Positions 38,401 to 48,184 of a stretch of DNA of 64,000 nt are shown in pieces. The stretch is taken from assembly GCF_013201685.1 (NCBI RefSeq), contig NZ_CP053844.1, positions 372,001-436,000 of the forward strand, given 5' to 3'. Both the position numbers and the translations under genes were made by a program. The stretch comes from Campylobacter geochelonis (GTDB lineage Bacteria; Campylobacterota; Campylobacteria; Campylobacterales; Campylobacteraceae). Position 1 is the first letter of the stretch. Each line of letters begins with the position of its first letter. The notes beneath the pieces were generated by a model. That model was not told the DNA's origin. It was given only the letters and a program-made list of their open reading frames with translations, and ran no database searches.

Positions 38401-41191
38401 ACTTGGTTATACCAGTAAAGAGATCATAGAAAAAGCCCAAGAAATGGGGCTTAAAAAAATAAAAGCAGCAAACAGCGCCGTTACTGTCGAAGAGGCAGAG
38501 GCTATATACAACTACGTTCAAACAGGCGAACTTCCAAAAAAATCTAAGCCAAAAACTACAAAAAAAGTAGAAAAAGAAGAAATAGTAGAAGAGCCTAAAA
38601 AAACGCCTTCAAAAGAGAAATCAAAACCAAAAACTCAAGAAAAAAAAGAATCTGTAAAAAAAGAGCCTGCAAAAGAAGAACCTATAAAAGAAAAAGAGGT
38701 TGTAAAGGCTAAGCAAGAGCCTAAAAAACAGAGTGATGAAGAAGTTAAAGAGGTTATAAAAGCAGAAGAAAAACCTAAAACCGATGAGGTAGAAGTTGGT
38801 TCAAAGGTTGAAGAAAAAGCAGAAAAAGAGCCAGAAGTAAAACCTCAAGTTGCAGAAGAAAAAACGCAAAAAGAAGAGGAACAAAAACCGGTGTCCTTAC
38901 AAGAAGAGATAATCAAGCAAGAGCCAAAGGTTGAGCCAAAAGTCGTTAAAAATGAGAGTTTAGCAGCTTCAAGTCTTCATAAAAGAAGAGGGATTGTTAT
39001 AGTTAAAAAAAGAAAAGATATAGTAGCTCAAGAGCTTGCTAAGTCTCAACCAGCTAAAAAACAGGCAAATGAGAAGATAAATGTTGGTTTGGAAGCTATT
39101 TTTTCAAGTGCTGAAGCAAATTTAAAGAAAAAGAAAAAAGAGAAAAAGATAACTCCTGTTTCTAAAAAAGACTCTGCACAAAAAATAGAGCTTTTAGATA
39201 ACAGAGATCTTAGTAGCAATACAATCATAGATGATGATGAGGGCATGGTTGTTTTACCAGATCTTACAAACAAGCCTATTCAAGTAGAAAACAGACCGCA
39301 AACCAAAAAACCATTAAACATCTATAAAACATCTCAAAATAATACTTTTGGAAACCAAGAAGGTGGCATTAGCAGAGGTTCTAGAAAAAAACGAAAAAGA
39401 GTCATCAGAAGTGAAGAGAGCGAGAATATAGTGGCTATTGATATACCAAAAGAGATAAGAGTGTATGAGTTTGCTGATAAGCTGAAAAAACAGCCTAGCG
39501 AAATCATATCAAAGCTATTTATGTTAGGTATGATGACAACTAAAAATGACTTTTTAGATGAAGATGCTATAGAAATTTTAGCCGATGAGTTTAAAGTAGA
39601 AGTCAATATCATCGATGAAGCTGTTGAATTTGACTATGTAAAAGCATACGATGATAACGAAAAAGATGATAAAGATATCATAGAAAGAGTTCCTGTTATT
39701 ACTATCATGGGACACGTTGATCATGGTAAGACAAGCTTGCTTGATTATATCAGAAGTTCGCGTGTAGCAAGTGGCGAAGCTGGTGGTATCACTCAGCACG
39801 TTGGTGCATATATGGTAGAAAAAAATGGTAAGAAAATAACATTTATCGATACTCCAGGTCATGAGGCTTTTACATCTATGAGGGCAAGGGGCGCTGAGGT
39901 TACAGATATAGTTATCATAGTTGTTGCGGCTGATGATGGTGTAAAACCTCAAACAAAAGAGGCGGTAAATCACGCTAAGGCAGCCAAAGTTCCATTTATC
40001 ATCGCGATTAATAAAATGGATAAAGAAACAGCAAACCCAGACTTAGTTAAAACTGGACTTAGTGAACTTGGTGTTATGCCTACAGAGTGGGGTGGAGACT
40101 ATGAGTTTGTTCCTATTTCTGCAAAAACTGGCGCTGGTATAGATGAGCTTTTAGAGATAGTTTTACTTCAAGCTGATATACTAGAACTTAAAGCAAACCC
40201 TAAAAAAGCAGCAAAAGCAACCATAGTAGAAAGCTCGCTTCAAAAAGGCAGAGGCCCAGTAGCAACTGTTATCGTTCAAAATGGAACTTTAAAAGTAGGC
40301 GATACTGTTGTAGCAGGAGTTGCGTATGGTAAGATAAGAGCTTTGACTGATGATAAGGGAAAAACTTTAAAAGATATAAAACCGGGCGAGTGTGGTGTCA
40401 TAATCGGACTTAGCGAAGTTCCAGAAGCTGGAGAGACTCTTATAAGCGTAGGAAGCGATAAAGAAGCTCGTGAGTATGCACACAAAATTTATGAACACCA
40501 AAGACAAAAAGAGCTTAGTAAATCAACTAAAGTTTCACTTGAAGAGTTAAGCGCTAAGATAGCAGAAGGTGAGTTAAAATCTCTTCCAGTTATCATAAAA
40601 GCAGATGTTCAAGGAAGCTTAGAAGCTATTAAATCAAGCTTAGAAAAACTAAGAAATGATGAGATAAAAGTAGATATCATACATAGTGGCGTTGGCGGTA
40701 TCACACAAAATGACGTTGGACTAGCAAGTGCTAGTGAAAACTGTGTAATTCTTGGCTTTAACATACGCCCAACTGGCGAAGTCAAAGAAAAAGCCAAAGA
40801 GCGCGGAGTCGAGATAAAAACTTATAATGTTATTTATAACTTGATTGATGATGTTAAGTCTATACTTGGAGGATTGATGAGTCCTATTATTAGCGAGATA
40901 GAGATAGGTCAAGCAGAGATTAGACAAGTTATAGTAGTGCCACGAATCGGACAAATCGCTGGATGTATGGTAACCGATGGAAGTATTTCAAGAGGCGCTA
41001 AAATACGTGTTATACGCGATGGTGTTGTTACGTTTGAAGGAAATATAAGCTCACTAAAACGCTTTAAAGATGATGCAAAAGAGGTAGCAAAAGGCTATGA
41101 ATGTGGCGTTGGTATCGAAGGATATAACGATATGAGAGTAGGGGATTATATCGAAAGTTATAAAGAGAAAGAAGAGGCGGCGGTACTTTAA
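38366..41191 (+). CDS. infB: Translation initiation factor IF-2
   Basis: A 941-residue GTPase that brings fMet-tRNA to the 30S subunit. The N-terminal domain [17 protein letters not shown] is followed by a ~250-residue Lys/Glu/Pro-rich linker (about 55-330). The G domain has [27 protein letters not shown] and INKMDK. C-terminal domains for fMet-tRNA binding follow. The start has AAGGAGAG at 38350-38357. Its TAA shares a base with the rbfA ATG. Confidence 0.97.
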   Translation: MADVRIHEIATELGYTSKEIIEKAQEMGLKKIKAANSAVTVEEAEAIYNYVQTGELPKKSKPKTTKKVEKEEIVEEPKKTPSKEKSKPKTQEKKESVKKEPAKEEPIKEKEVVKAKQEPKKQSDEEVKEVIKAEEKPKTDEVEVGSKVEEKAEKEPEVKPQVAEEKTQKEEEQKPVSLQEEIIKQEPKVEPKVVKNESLAASSLHKRRGIVIVKKRKDIVAQELAKSQPAKKQANEKINVGLEAIFSSAEANLKKKKKEKKITPVSKKDSAQKIELLDNRDLSSNTIIDDDEGMVVLPDLTNKPIQVENRPQTKKPLNIYKTSQNNTFGNQEGGISRGSRKKRKRVIRSEESENIVAIDIPKEIRVYEFADKLKKQPSEIISKLFMLGMMTTKNDFLDEDAIEILADEFKVEVNIIDEAVEFDYVKAYDDNEKDDKDIIERVPVITIMGHVDHGKTSLLDYIRSSRVASGEAGGITQHVGAYMVEKNGKKITFIDTPGHEAFTSMRARGAEVTDIVIIVVAADDGVKPQTKEAVNHAKAAKVPFIIAINKMDKETANPDLVKTGLSELGVMPTEWGGDYEFVPISAKTGAGIDELLEIVLLQADILELKANPKKAAKATIVESSLQKGRGPVATVIVQNGTLKVGDTVVAGVAYGKIRALTDDKGKTLKDIKPGECGVIIGLSEVPEAGETLISVGSDKEAREYAHKIYEHQRQKELSKSTKVSLEELSAKIAEGELKSLPVIIKADVQGSLEAIKSSLEKLRNDEIKVDIIHSGVGGITQNDVGLASASENCVILGFNIRPTGEVKEKAKERGVEIKTYNVIYNLIDDVKSILGGLMSPIISEIEIGQAEIRQVIVVPRIGQIAGCMVTDGSISRGAKIRVIRDGVVTFEGNISSLKRFKDDAKEVAKGYECGVGIEGYNDMRVGDYIESYKEKEEAAVL

Positions 41192-41556
41192 TGAACCCTC
41201 ACGAGATAAGAAGACTTCGAACTCAAAGTGTGCTTAAAGAGCTTGTTCCTGAAGCGATATCGACTTTAGGAGATGCGACTTTAAGAGGACTTTGCGTGAC
41301 AGATGTGGAGTGTAAAAAGGGCAGATATGATGCTTTTGTCTATCTTGATAAGATGATGTTGGATGAAAAAGAGCAAGAGCATGTGCTTAATCAACTAAAA
41401 AAAGTAAGTAGATATCTTGAGAACTATTGTATGGAAGCAGAAGGCTGGTTTAAAAGTCCAAAATTTCACTTTAAATTTGATGATATTTTAGAACGCCAAA
41501 ACAAAATGGACGATTTGTTTGAGATTATAAGCAAGGATTTAAATAAAAATGGTTGA
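41191..41556 (+). CDS. rbfA: Ribosome-binding factor A
   Basis: A 121-residue KH-fold factor for late 30S maturation and cold growth. The N-terminus EIRRLRTQSVLKELVPEAI and LRGLCVTDVECKKGRYDAFVYL fit the family. The usual infB-rbfA-rimP order is kept, with a one-base overlap upstream and an eight-base overlap downstream. Confidence 0.9.
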   Translation: MNPHEIRRLRTQSVLKELVPEAISTLGDATLRGLCVTDVECKKGRYDAFVYLDKMMLDEKEQEHVLNQLKKVSRYLENYCMEAEGWFKSPKFHFKFDDILERQNKMDDLFEIISKDLNKNG

Positions 41557-41968
41557 TTTAAAAGCCCTATTAAGCGAGTGTGACGTTAGTTTATATGATG
41601 TTGAAACAGCTAATGAAAACAAAAGATTAATTTATAGAATTTACATAGTAAAGCCAGGTGGCGTTACTCTTGAAGATTGCGAAAAAGTTAGCAGACTTCT
41701 TTCTCCGATTTATGATGTTGAACCACCTGTAAATGGAGACTGGATACTAGAAGTATCAAGCCCTGGTTTAGAGAGAAAGCTTTCAAATTTTGAACATTTT
41801 TCAAACAGTATTGATGAGCTAGTAAAAATTACGTTAAATGATAAAAACGTAGTAGAAGGAAAACTCATAGCGTGCGATGATGAGCATATCGAAGTGCAAA
41901 GTGGCGAAGAAGTAGCTAAGATAAATTTTACTGATATTAAAAAAGCAAAAACATATATAAAGTGGTAG
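41549..41968 (+). CDS. rimP: Ribosome maturation factor RimP
   Basis: A 139-residue 30S maturation factor. Marks are YRIYIVKPGGVTLEDCEKVS and the highly conserved WILEVSSPGLERKLS. A C-terminal SH3-like part follows (VVEGKLIACDDEHIEVQ). It is the last gene of the infB unit, closed by the terminator downstream. Confidence 0.93.
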   Translation: MVDLKALLSECDVSLYDVETANENKRLIYRIYIVKPGGVTLEDCEKVSRLLSPIYDVEPPVNGDWILEVSSPGLERKLSNFEHFSNSIDELVKITLNDKNVVEGKLIACDDEHIEVQSGEEVAKINFTDIKKAKTYIKW

Positions 41969-42074
41969 CTTTTAACTATACTAAATTTAAGGGCTATTTG
42001 TTCTAAATTTAGTTATATTTTATAAAAATATCTGTTTTAACTTGTGCGATAAACTTAAATTTATTACTAGTTTG

Positions 42075-42108
42075 GCTAAATTTTGTAATCAAATTTAGCT
42101 GTTTTTTG
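42075..42108 (+). terminator. infB-rbfA-rimP terminator
   Basis: A perfect 9-bp stem, GCTAAATTT/AAATTTAGC, with a 7-base loop, followed by TGTTTTTTG. It separates rimP from the convergent permease gene. Confidence 0.85.
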
Positions 42109-42123
42109 ATTTATTGAGTTGTT

Positions 42124-42870
42124 TTATATAAATTTAGCAAAATACTGTACCAAAAGTAATATCGCAAACAAAATCATAACCCATTTTAAGAATTTCCTAA
42201 ATGTCTGCTCGCTTAATGGCTTTACTATCTTCCTTGAGATATAAACAGCTGCAATACACGCTCCAACAGCCATCATACCGTATAAAAACTCACTTTTTCC
42301 AATTTCACCGTGACTAAAAAAAGTAGCGATTTGAGTTAGTTTGCTGGTTAAAAATGAAAAATTCATCACAACTATCGAGTCGTTCTTATCAAGTTTAAGC
42401 TCTAAGATTAAAATAACAATCACAACTAACATAACATTTACAAGTCCGCCAACAACTCCAGCAACTAGCCCAAAACAGGCTAACCCAACCATTTTATGCT
42501 TCTCTAAAAATGTGGTAAAATTTAGGTGAATTTTATCTTTTAAAAGATATAGTATAATAATTATAGATAATAATACTTTATAAATATCGCTAGGATAAGT
42601 TATTAAAATATAACTTCCGGCATAACTTCCAACTATGATAAACAAACTTAAAATAATATATTTTTTAAGCACTAAAAAGGCATTTTTAATCCCCCAAATG
42701 CTTATTAAATTCATAAAAAGAGTTGGAAAAAGGGTTAGTAAAATAGCCTCTTTTGGAGACGCAACCATAAAAAGCAGTGGCGTAGCGATAAGTGGGAAAC
42801 CAAAGCCCGAAAGTGAGTGAAAAAATGCAGATATGAAACATATAGCTAAAATCGCATAAGTTTGAAACAC
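42124..42870 (-). CDS. TSUP-family (TauE/SafE) membrane permease
   Basis: A 248-residue inner-membrane protein with about eight hydrophobic helices. The N-terminal FHSLSGFGFPLIATPLLFM and the repeat-half segment GLVAGVVGGLVNVMLVVIVI are the paired motifs of the TauE/SafE sulfite/organosulfonate exporter family. The substrate is unknown, and no sulfur gene lies adjacent. It is divergent from the ZupT gene across about 290 bases that contain a 14-base palindrome. Confidence 0.82.
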   Translation of the reverse strand: MFQTYAILAICFISAFFHSLSGFGFPLIATPLLFMVASPKEAILLTLFPTLFMNLISIWGIKNAFLVLKKYIILSLFIIVGSYAGSYILITYPSDIYKVLLSIIIILYLLKDKIHLNFTTFLEKHKMVGLACFGLVAGVVGGLVNVMLVVIVILILELKLDKNDSIVVMNFSFLTSKLTQIATFFSHGEIGKSEFLYGMMAVGACIAAVYISRKIVKPLSEQTFRKFLKWVMILFAILLLVQYFAKFI

Positions 42871-43014
42871 AGATGACCTTTAATGCTTAGAAATTTACTT
42901 TAGATTTTCAAAGCCGAGTTTAATTTAAGCTAAATTCTATCTTAAAACTCTGAATTTGACTTAAAATATTTTAGTAATCACCAAAATTATAACACTATAA
43001 AAATATATTCTATA

Positions 43015-43028
43015 AGATAAATTTATCT
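43015..43028. promoter_or_regulatory. Palindrome AGATAAATTTATCT between permease and ZupT genes
   Basis: A perfect 14-base inverted repeat lies in the divergent intergenic region, 145 bases from each gene. It could be an operator for the metal transporter or the permease. The sequence is AT-rich, so chance is possible. Confidence 0.3.
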
Positions 43029-43111
43029 CTTCTTCTACGCACCCCAAAAAGTAAAATAACATAAGCTAAATAATAAATTTTATTATTTACTAATTTTTAA
43101 AAATATACTAA

Positions 43112-43117
43112 TATAAT
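43112..43117 (+). promoter_or_regulatory. -10 box of the ZupT gene
   Basis: TATAAT in ACTAATATAATTTCTAC, 44 bases before the ATG at 43161. AAGGA follows at about 43151. Confidence 0.55.
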
Positions 43118-43160
43118 TTCTACAAATTTTATGATAAAATTTACATTTTTAAGGATAAAT

Positions 43161-43946
43161 ATGAATGAGAATTTTTTATTTGCACTCGCTTTAACCACGC
43201 TAGCTGGGCTAAGTACCGGCATAGGTGGGATTATATCGTGCTTTGCAAAGAGAGAAAACTATAAATTTTTAACAATTAGCCTTGGCTTTTCAGCCGGAGT
43301 CATGATATATGTTTCGTTTGTTGAGATTTTGCAAGAGAGCATTGAGCTAAGTGCTAAAAATTTAGATGGTAAATTTGGCGAAATTTTGCCTATTTTGGCG
43401 TTTTTTGCTGGGATCGCTATCATCGCTATTATCGATAAGGCGATACCACAAGAAGACAACCCTCACGAGTTTTCTTCCATGGGCGACCACGCTAGCAAAA
43501 AGCTTATGAGAACTGGGATTTTCACGGCACTAGCTATCGCCATTCACAACTTTCCAGAAGGTTTGGCGACATTTATCTCTGCTTATAGCAACCCACAAGT
43601 TGCAATCGCTATTGCATTTGCTATCGCGCTTCACAACATTCCTGAAGGCATTGCGGTCGCATCGCCAATCTATCAAGCAACTGGAAGTAAGAAAAAAGCT
43701 ATTTTTTACTCTTTTTCATCAGGACTTGCAGAGCCAATAGGCGGAATTATCGGCTTTTTACTACTTATGCCATTTTTAAACGATGTCGTTTTGGCTGTGG
43801 TTTTTGCGGTGGTTGCTGGGATAATGGTTTATATCTCTATCGATGAGCTTTTGCCTGCAGCGGAGACTTTTGGCGAACATCACTTAGGCATAGGCGGATT
43901 TGTCGCTGGTATGGCGGTTATGGCGTTATCGCTTTTGATTTTATAA
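43161..43946 (+). CDS. zupT: ZIP-family metal transporter ZupT
   Basis: A 261-residue inner-membrane importer of zinc and related divalent metals, with about eight helices. The paired metal-binding helices are intact: HNFPEGLATFISAYSNP and ALHNIPEGIAVASPIY, followed by SSGLAEPIGGIIGF. I use the ATG at 43161 after AAGGATAAAT; the frame is open ten codons upstream but those residues are not part of the family. Confidence 0.92.
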   Translation: MNENFLFALALTTLAGLSTGIGGIISCFAKRENYKFLTISLGFSAGVMIYVSFVEILQESIELSAKNLDGKFGEILPILAFFAGIAIIAIIDKAIPQEDNPHEFSSMGDHASKKLMRTGIFTALAIAIHNFPEGLATFISAYSNPQVAIAIAFAIALHNIPEGIAVASPIYQATGSKKKAIFYSFSSGLAEPIGGIIGFLLLMPFLNDVVLAVVFAVVAGIMVYISIDELLPAAETFGEHHLGIGGFVAGMAVMALSLLIL

Positions 43947-43950
43947 GGTT

Positions 43951-43987
43951 AAGATAAATTTGATTTATGATAAATTAAACTTATCTT
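43951..43987 (+). terminator. Probable zupT terminator
   Basis: An 11-bp stem with one mismatch, AAGATAAATTT/AAACTTATCTT, just after the zupT stop codon, followed by TTTTATTTG. Confidence 0.55.
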
Positions 43988-44060
43988 TTATTTGATTAAA
44001 TAGATTTTTTATAAAGTTTTTAAATATATCTAGAGGAAGAGTTGATTAAGTTTAGTTAGA

Positions 44061-44084
44061 TTTTGTGATTTTGTGATTTTGTGA
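44061..44084. repeat. Three tandem copies of TTTTGTGA
   Basis: The octamer TTTTGTGA is repeated exactly three times and followed by a partial copy, TTTTA. It ends 22 bases before the left end of the second IS copy. Short tandem arrays like this can change copy number by slippage. Confidence 0.9.
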
Positions 44085-44106
44085 TTTTACGGCGAGTATT
44101 TTGTAA

Positions 44107-44870
44107 GGCTCAAGACAAATTAAAAACTTTTAAAGGGGTTTTAACTACTATGCTGTCGATGAAAAACAAATACATATACCGTTCCCTAATTTCTGAAAAG
44201 AAATTTCGTGAAATTCTCAAGTATTTTTGCCTTGATTTAGAAGCTGTAAAGATAGCTGAAATTTGTAATACTTCTAGAAATTCTATCAATAAAATTCTAA
44301 AAGAGATAAGAATTTTAATGGCACAAGAATGCGAGAAAATTTCTAAATTTGATGGCGAGATAGAAATAGATGAAAGCTACTTTTTACTTCGCTTTGCTAG
44401 TAACTGTAAATAGAAGAAGCTAAAAGAGTAAGAGGCAAAAGAGGCAGGTGCAGCTAATAAACAACCAGTATTTGGTATGTTAAAACAAGATGATAAGGTC
44501 TATACACAAGTAGTTAAAAACTGCAGTGCAAGTGAGCTAGTGTCAATATTAAGAGAGTTTAGTGAGCTAAATGAGAGTATTATTTACTCTGATAGTTGCA
44601 GAGCTTATGATGGTTTAGTGGATTATGGAGCAAAAGCTCATTACCGTATAAAACACTGCAAAAATGAATTCGCTAATGGTAAAATTACATAAATGGTATA
44701 GAGAATTTCTGGGGTTATGCAAAGCATAGGTTAAGTAAATTTAAAGGCATAAAAAAGATAATTTTATATTGCACTTAAAAGAGTGTGAATTTAGGTTTAA
44801 TAACAGAGAAAACTTATATCAAATTTTACTTAAATTGATAAGAGAAAATCCGCTTAACTTGTTTTGAGCC
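44107..44870 (+). mobile_element. Degenerate IS1595-family element, copy 2
   Basis: A 764-bp element in the same orientation as the copy at 29854-30618. The left end is GGCTCAAGACAAATTAA and the right end is identical to copy 1. It is one base shorter because of a T-run near the left end. A 6-bp direct repeat TTGTAA flanks it (44101-44106 and 44872-44877) with a one-base offset on the right, which may be a decayed target duplication. A restored left terminal C (GGCTC) makes this copy's ends slightly better matched than those of copy 1. Confidence 0.88.
44153..44870 (+). pseudogene. IS1595-type transposase remnant, copy 2
   Basis: It carries the same stops, the same ~33-base foreign stretch after EIEIDESYF and the same frameshifts as the first copy. 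The reading pieces are 44153-44413, 44477-44692 and short C-terminal fragments, among them NGIENFWGYAKHRLSKF. The damage therefore predates the separation of the two copies, or was homogenised by recombination. Confidence 0.85.
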
Positions 44871-45986
44871 ATTGTAAATATTTTACATTTTACAAAAACT
44901 GCACTGAGTTTAAAATTTAGCCGTCAATGCTGCAAAATAGCATACTTAAATTTTAAAAATAAAATTTATTGACTTAAAAGGACTGTTTTGATGATAAATT
45001 TCACTTTATCTAAAAACTAAGCTTTGAATTAGTTTAATTTATTTAAATCTTGTATAAAAAACTTATATAAATTTGCTAAATTTTATACAAAATTACAACT
45101 AAACTCGCTCCGCAAGTGCAGCTAAATCTTGATATTTTATAATATTACTACTTGGAGTTTTTAGATTGAATTTGCACCAGTTAAATTTGGCTTTGCAGTT
45201 TTGATCTGTACGAAATCTTGCTAGTTTATAAATTTGGTTTTAAGTTAAACATGTAGCATTGACTTAAAAATAAAATACAAAATCCCGACACAAATTTAAC
45301 CATTTAAATTTTATCTTGTGCAAAAGTTATATCAACTAAATTTAAATAATTATTATAATTTTAGATTAAAATTTAATCAGTTTTAATACTTAAATTTTAT
45401 AATATAAGTATTAAAATATATAATAAATTTGGCAAATTTATTTAAATCCAGCGTAAATTTTTATGATTTAAATAGCATAAATCATCAGTTTTATAAATTT
45501 AAAATTTATTTTAAATTATTGCTTAAACAGCGCATAGAATGCTAAAAATTTAATAAAATATCAAAATAGTTGAACTATACTTGCATTTTCATAAAACATA
45601 AAGATTTCAAATAATTTATAAGATTATAATAATACTATATTATTTTATAGCTTATTGTATCAATTTAGACTAAATTTAATAAATCGGATATAAAATTTAC
45701 GCCTTAAATCTAGCTAAAATTCCATTTAAGTTTTTTACCGCACTTTTTATTTAATGGCTTGCAACACTTTTGCAAATATTTATATAAAAAAGCGCTTGTT
45801 TTGCTGTATCTAACCAGCTTTAAATATCGCAAATCAGCGTTTATTAACTTACAATCAAGCCGCAATTTTGCTTAAAAGTTAGCCGTGATTATCGCAACTT
45901 AGCTAAATTTATTTTCGCTATTTTTATACAAATTTTAAAACCAAAATCTAGGTAAAATAAATTTTTAAAACCAAAACGCAAAATCG
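44871..45986. other. 1.1-kb gene-free interval after the second IS copy
   Basis: No gene with a start and ribosome site is visible on either strand. The longest protein-like stretch I found is a 47-codon open frame on the minus strand at 45099-45239 ending DLAALAERV, with no start. It may be a gene remnant or chance in AT-rich DNA. The last ~150 bases before ribD hold no clear terminator. Confidence 0.6.
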
Positions 45987-47240
45987 CTACTTTTTAACTA
46001 TTTTAAACCACCCATAAAACTCGCCATCAATTTCGCATAAATTTAGCAATTTTAGCTTCAAATTTGCACTTAAATTTGCTAAATTTAAGAAATTTGGAGC
46101 AAAAAATATCAACACATACTCCACAAATTCTGGCAAATTCGCCAGCAAATTTTGCCCACCCTCAAACATACAAAGTGGATATGAACGAACAAATTTGATA
46201 TCATCGCCGATTATCACTTTCCGCTTAGCAATGCTAAAAAGCGGAATTGTTTTATCAAATTCTTTCTGACGCGAGTATATGAAAACATCTGGATTATGCG
46301 TGCTGTGCGTTTTGTAAGTATCGGCTACTTCAAAAGTATTAGCGTTGTGTGTTTTATAAAAAGTATCATTTGTCTGACAAAAACTAGAATCGATTTTTTG
46401 AGAATTACTATCAGTTTTATAATTTTTTTTATTTACTTTAGAGGGATATTTTTCATCAAAAGCTCTTATGTTTGTTTCGTAGTCGCTACAAACTAACTCA
46501 CCTATTTTACACTCATTCTCATCTGTTTTAACCGCGTCGTATGTTTTGTAAATACCATTTGCTAGCCTGCTATCAAGCGTTGGACGGTCGATTCTAACGG
46601 TATTTCCGCCAATAGCAAGTAGTGGTAGAACAGAGCGGATTTTATGCACCAAAACTCTAGCGCCAAGTCCGGTTATCACGCCGCCACTTACCACGCCATT
46701 TAGGCTCATTCCAAGTTTTAAAAAGCTAAAATTTCCGCTTTGCCACGCTAAAAATGGGGCTAAAAGTTCATCGCAACGCTCTTTTAAAATACCAAATTTA
46801 ACTTTTACGCCGTTTTTTTGTAGCAACTTTCCCCCACCACTTGCAGCGTCCGTGTTATCATATGAGCCGATAATTACTTCGCTAAATCCAAGCTTGTTAA
46901 GCAAATTAGCGCATGGTGGCGTTTTGCCATGATGTGAGCATGGCTCAAGTGTTACAAAAGCCTTTGCGCCATTTAAAAATCCATCGTGATTAGCTAAAAT
47001 ATACTCGTAAGCTTTGCTAGGGTTTTTTGGTAGCGATGTATCTTTAAATTTAGCTTCAAATGCCGATATAACCGCACTTAACTCAGCATGAGCAAGACCA
47101 GCTTTTTGATGAGCTTTAATAGCTAAAATTTTGCCAAATTTATCAACTATCACGCACCCAACTGCTGGGTTTGGATAGGTTAAAATTTGATACTTCCACG
47201 CCTCGTTTATGGCTAAATTCATATAAAATTCATCGTTCAT
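45987..47240 (-). CDS. ribD: Bifunctional riboflavin deaminase/reductase RibD with an internal insertion
   Basis: A 417-residue two-domain enzyme for the second and third steps of riboflavin synthesis. The deaminase domain has the zinc motif HAE at 51-53 and PCSHHGKTPPC. The reductase domain begins near residue 165 with LKLGMSLNGVVSGG and has NTVRIDRPTLDSR. Between RLANG (to residue 229) and PDVFIYSR (from 317) lie about 87 extra residues. They are rich in Asn, Thr, Lys and Tyr and repeat YKT-type words (YKTYD, YKTDS, YKTHN, YKTHS). Other RibD proteins pass directly from the first motif to the second. The reading frame is intact through the insertion. Confidence 0.93.
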   Translation of the reverse strand: MNDEFYMNLAINEAWKYQILTYPNPAVGCVIVDKFGKILAIKAHQKAGLAHAELSAVISAFEAKFKDTSLPKNPSKAYEYILANHDGFLNGAKAFVTLEPCSHHGKTPPCANLLNKLGFSEVIIGSYDNTDAASGGGKLLQKNGVKVKFGILKERCDELLAPFLAWQSGNFSFLKLGMSLNGVVSGGVITGLGARVLVHKIRSVLPLLAIGGNTVRIDRPTLDSRLANGIYKTYDAVKTDENECKIGELVCSDYETNIRAFDEKYPSKVNKKNYKTDSNSQKIDSSFCQTNDTFYKTHNANTFEVADTYKTHSTHNPDVFIYSRQKEFDKTIPLFSIAKRKVIIGDDIKFVRSYPLCMFEGGQNLLANLPEFVEYVLIFFAPNFLNLANLSANLKLKLLNLCEIDGEFYGWFKIVKK

Positions 47241-47554
47241 TTTCTATCTTTTTGCGACTGTGTTTGCGTAGTAGCAGAGCGTACCAAGTCTGGCTTTTGA
47301 TATTTTGCAGGTATTTATGCACGTTTGTTTTATAAGTTTTATATCCAAAATTTTACCTTTTTTGATGAAATTATACATTAAATTTAGCTTATTAACAATC
47401 TTTATAAATAATCCTTCGATTTCATAAAAAGTATAAAATAATAGTTTAAATTTATATATAAGTAACACATAAAGTTAAAAATTTTTTAATTTGCTTTGTC
47501 TGTTTAGCTAAGAATGGCTAAATTTAGCTATAATTTTTCAAAAAAAGAGTTAAA
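47241..47554. other. Divergent interval ribD / phosphoesterase
   Basis: A 74-codon minus-strand frame (47244-47468) ends four bases before ribD. It lacks a ribosome site and a recognised domain, so I leave it uncalled. The plus-strand promoter for the phosphoesterase is at 47529-47534. Confidence 0.5.
47529..47534 (+). promoter_or_regulatory. -10 box of the phosphoesterase gene
   Basis: TATAAT in TTTAGCTATAATTTTTC, 21 bases before the ATG at 47555. Confidence 0.5.
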
Positions 47555-48184
47555 ATGCAAAATATATTTTTCACATCTGATTTTCACTTTAGCCATAAAA
47601 ATATCGTTCGTTTTAGCCCCAAGTTTCGCAAAAAGCTCTTTTGGAGCAAGGACTTTGACTTTACAAAATCACTTGATGAAAAGCTGATAAATGAGATGGA
47701 TTTTGCTCTTATATCGCAGTGGAATGGAGTTGTTGGGCAAAATGATTTGGTATATTATCTTGGGGATTTTTCTTTCAAAAAAGACAAAACCAGAAAAATT
47801 TTGCAAAGTCTAAATGGGCGTAAAATTTTTGTGCAAGGCAACCACGATAAGCAGTTTTTAAGTGGAGAATTTGATGATTTGCTTGAAAAAAGAGTTGATT
47901 ATTTAGAGGAAAAATTTAGCTTTACTCACAATGGTGTTATTGAAAATTTAATCATCATAATGTCGCATTATCCGATATATGAATGGAATGGTATGAGCCG
48001 TGGAGCGGTGCATTTACACGGTCATATCCATGAAAATGACATCTCGCACATCTTAGGTGGGCGCGCTGTAAATGTGTGCTGGGATAGGTGGGGGCGGATT
48101 TTATCGCTTAATGATATATTTAGCTTGACTAAAAACGCAGCGCCACGAGAGTATGATGATAGAAAAGAAGGCGAAATTTATTAA
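47555..48184 (+). CDS. Calcineurin-like metallophosphoesterase
   Basis: A 209-residue cytoplasmic phosphoesterase of unknown substrate. All the metal motifs are visible in order: SDFHFSHKN, YYLGDFSF, QGNHDK, MSHYPIYEWNG and HLHGHIHEN. The YPIYEWNG form is typical of stand-alone phage- and bacterium-type phosphoesterases. It is the only plus-strand gene in an otherwise minus-strand block, has its own -10 box, and may have been acquired separately. Confidence 0.88.
   Translation: MQNIFFTSDFHFSHKNIVRFSPKFRKKLFWSKDFDFTKSLDEKLINEMDFALISQWNGVVGQNDLVYYLGDFSFKKDKTRKILQSLNGRKIFVQGNHDKQFLSGEFDDLLEKRVDYLEEKFSFTHNGVIENLIIIMSHYPIYEWNGMSRGAVHLHGHIHENDISHILGGRAVNVCWDRWGRILSLNDIFSLTKNAAPREYDDRKEGEIY

Noticed and set aside
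47244-47468. 74-codon minus-strand frame ending four bases before ribD
   Set aside because: No ribosome site, low-complexity Leu/Ile/Lys-rich first half and no recognisable family. Only the closeness to ribD speaks for it.
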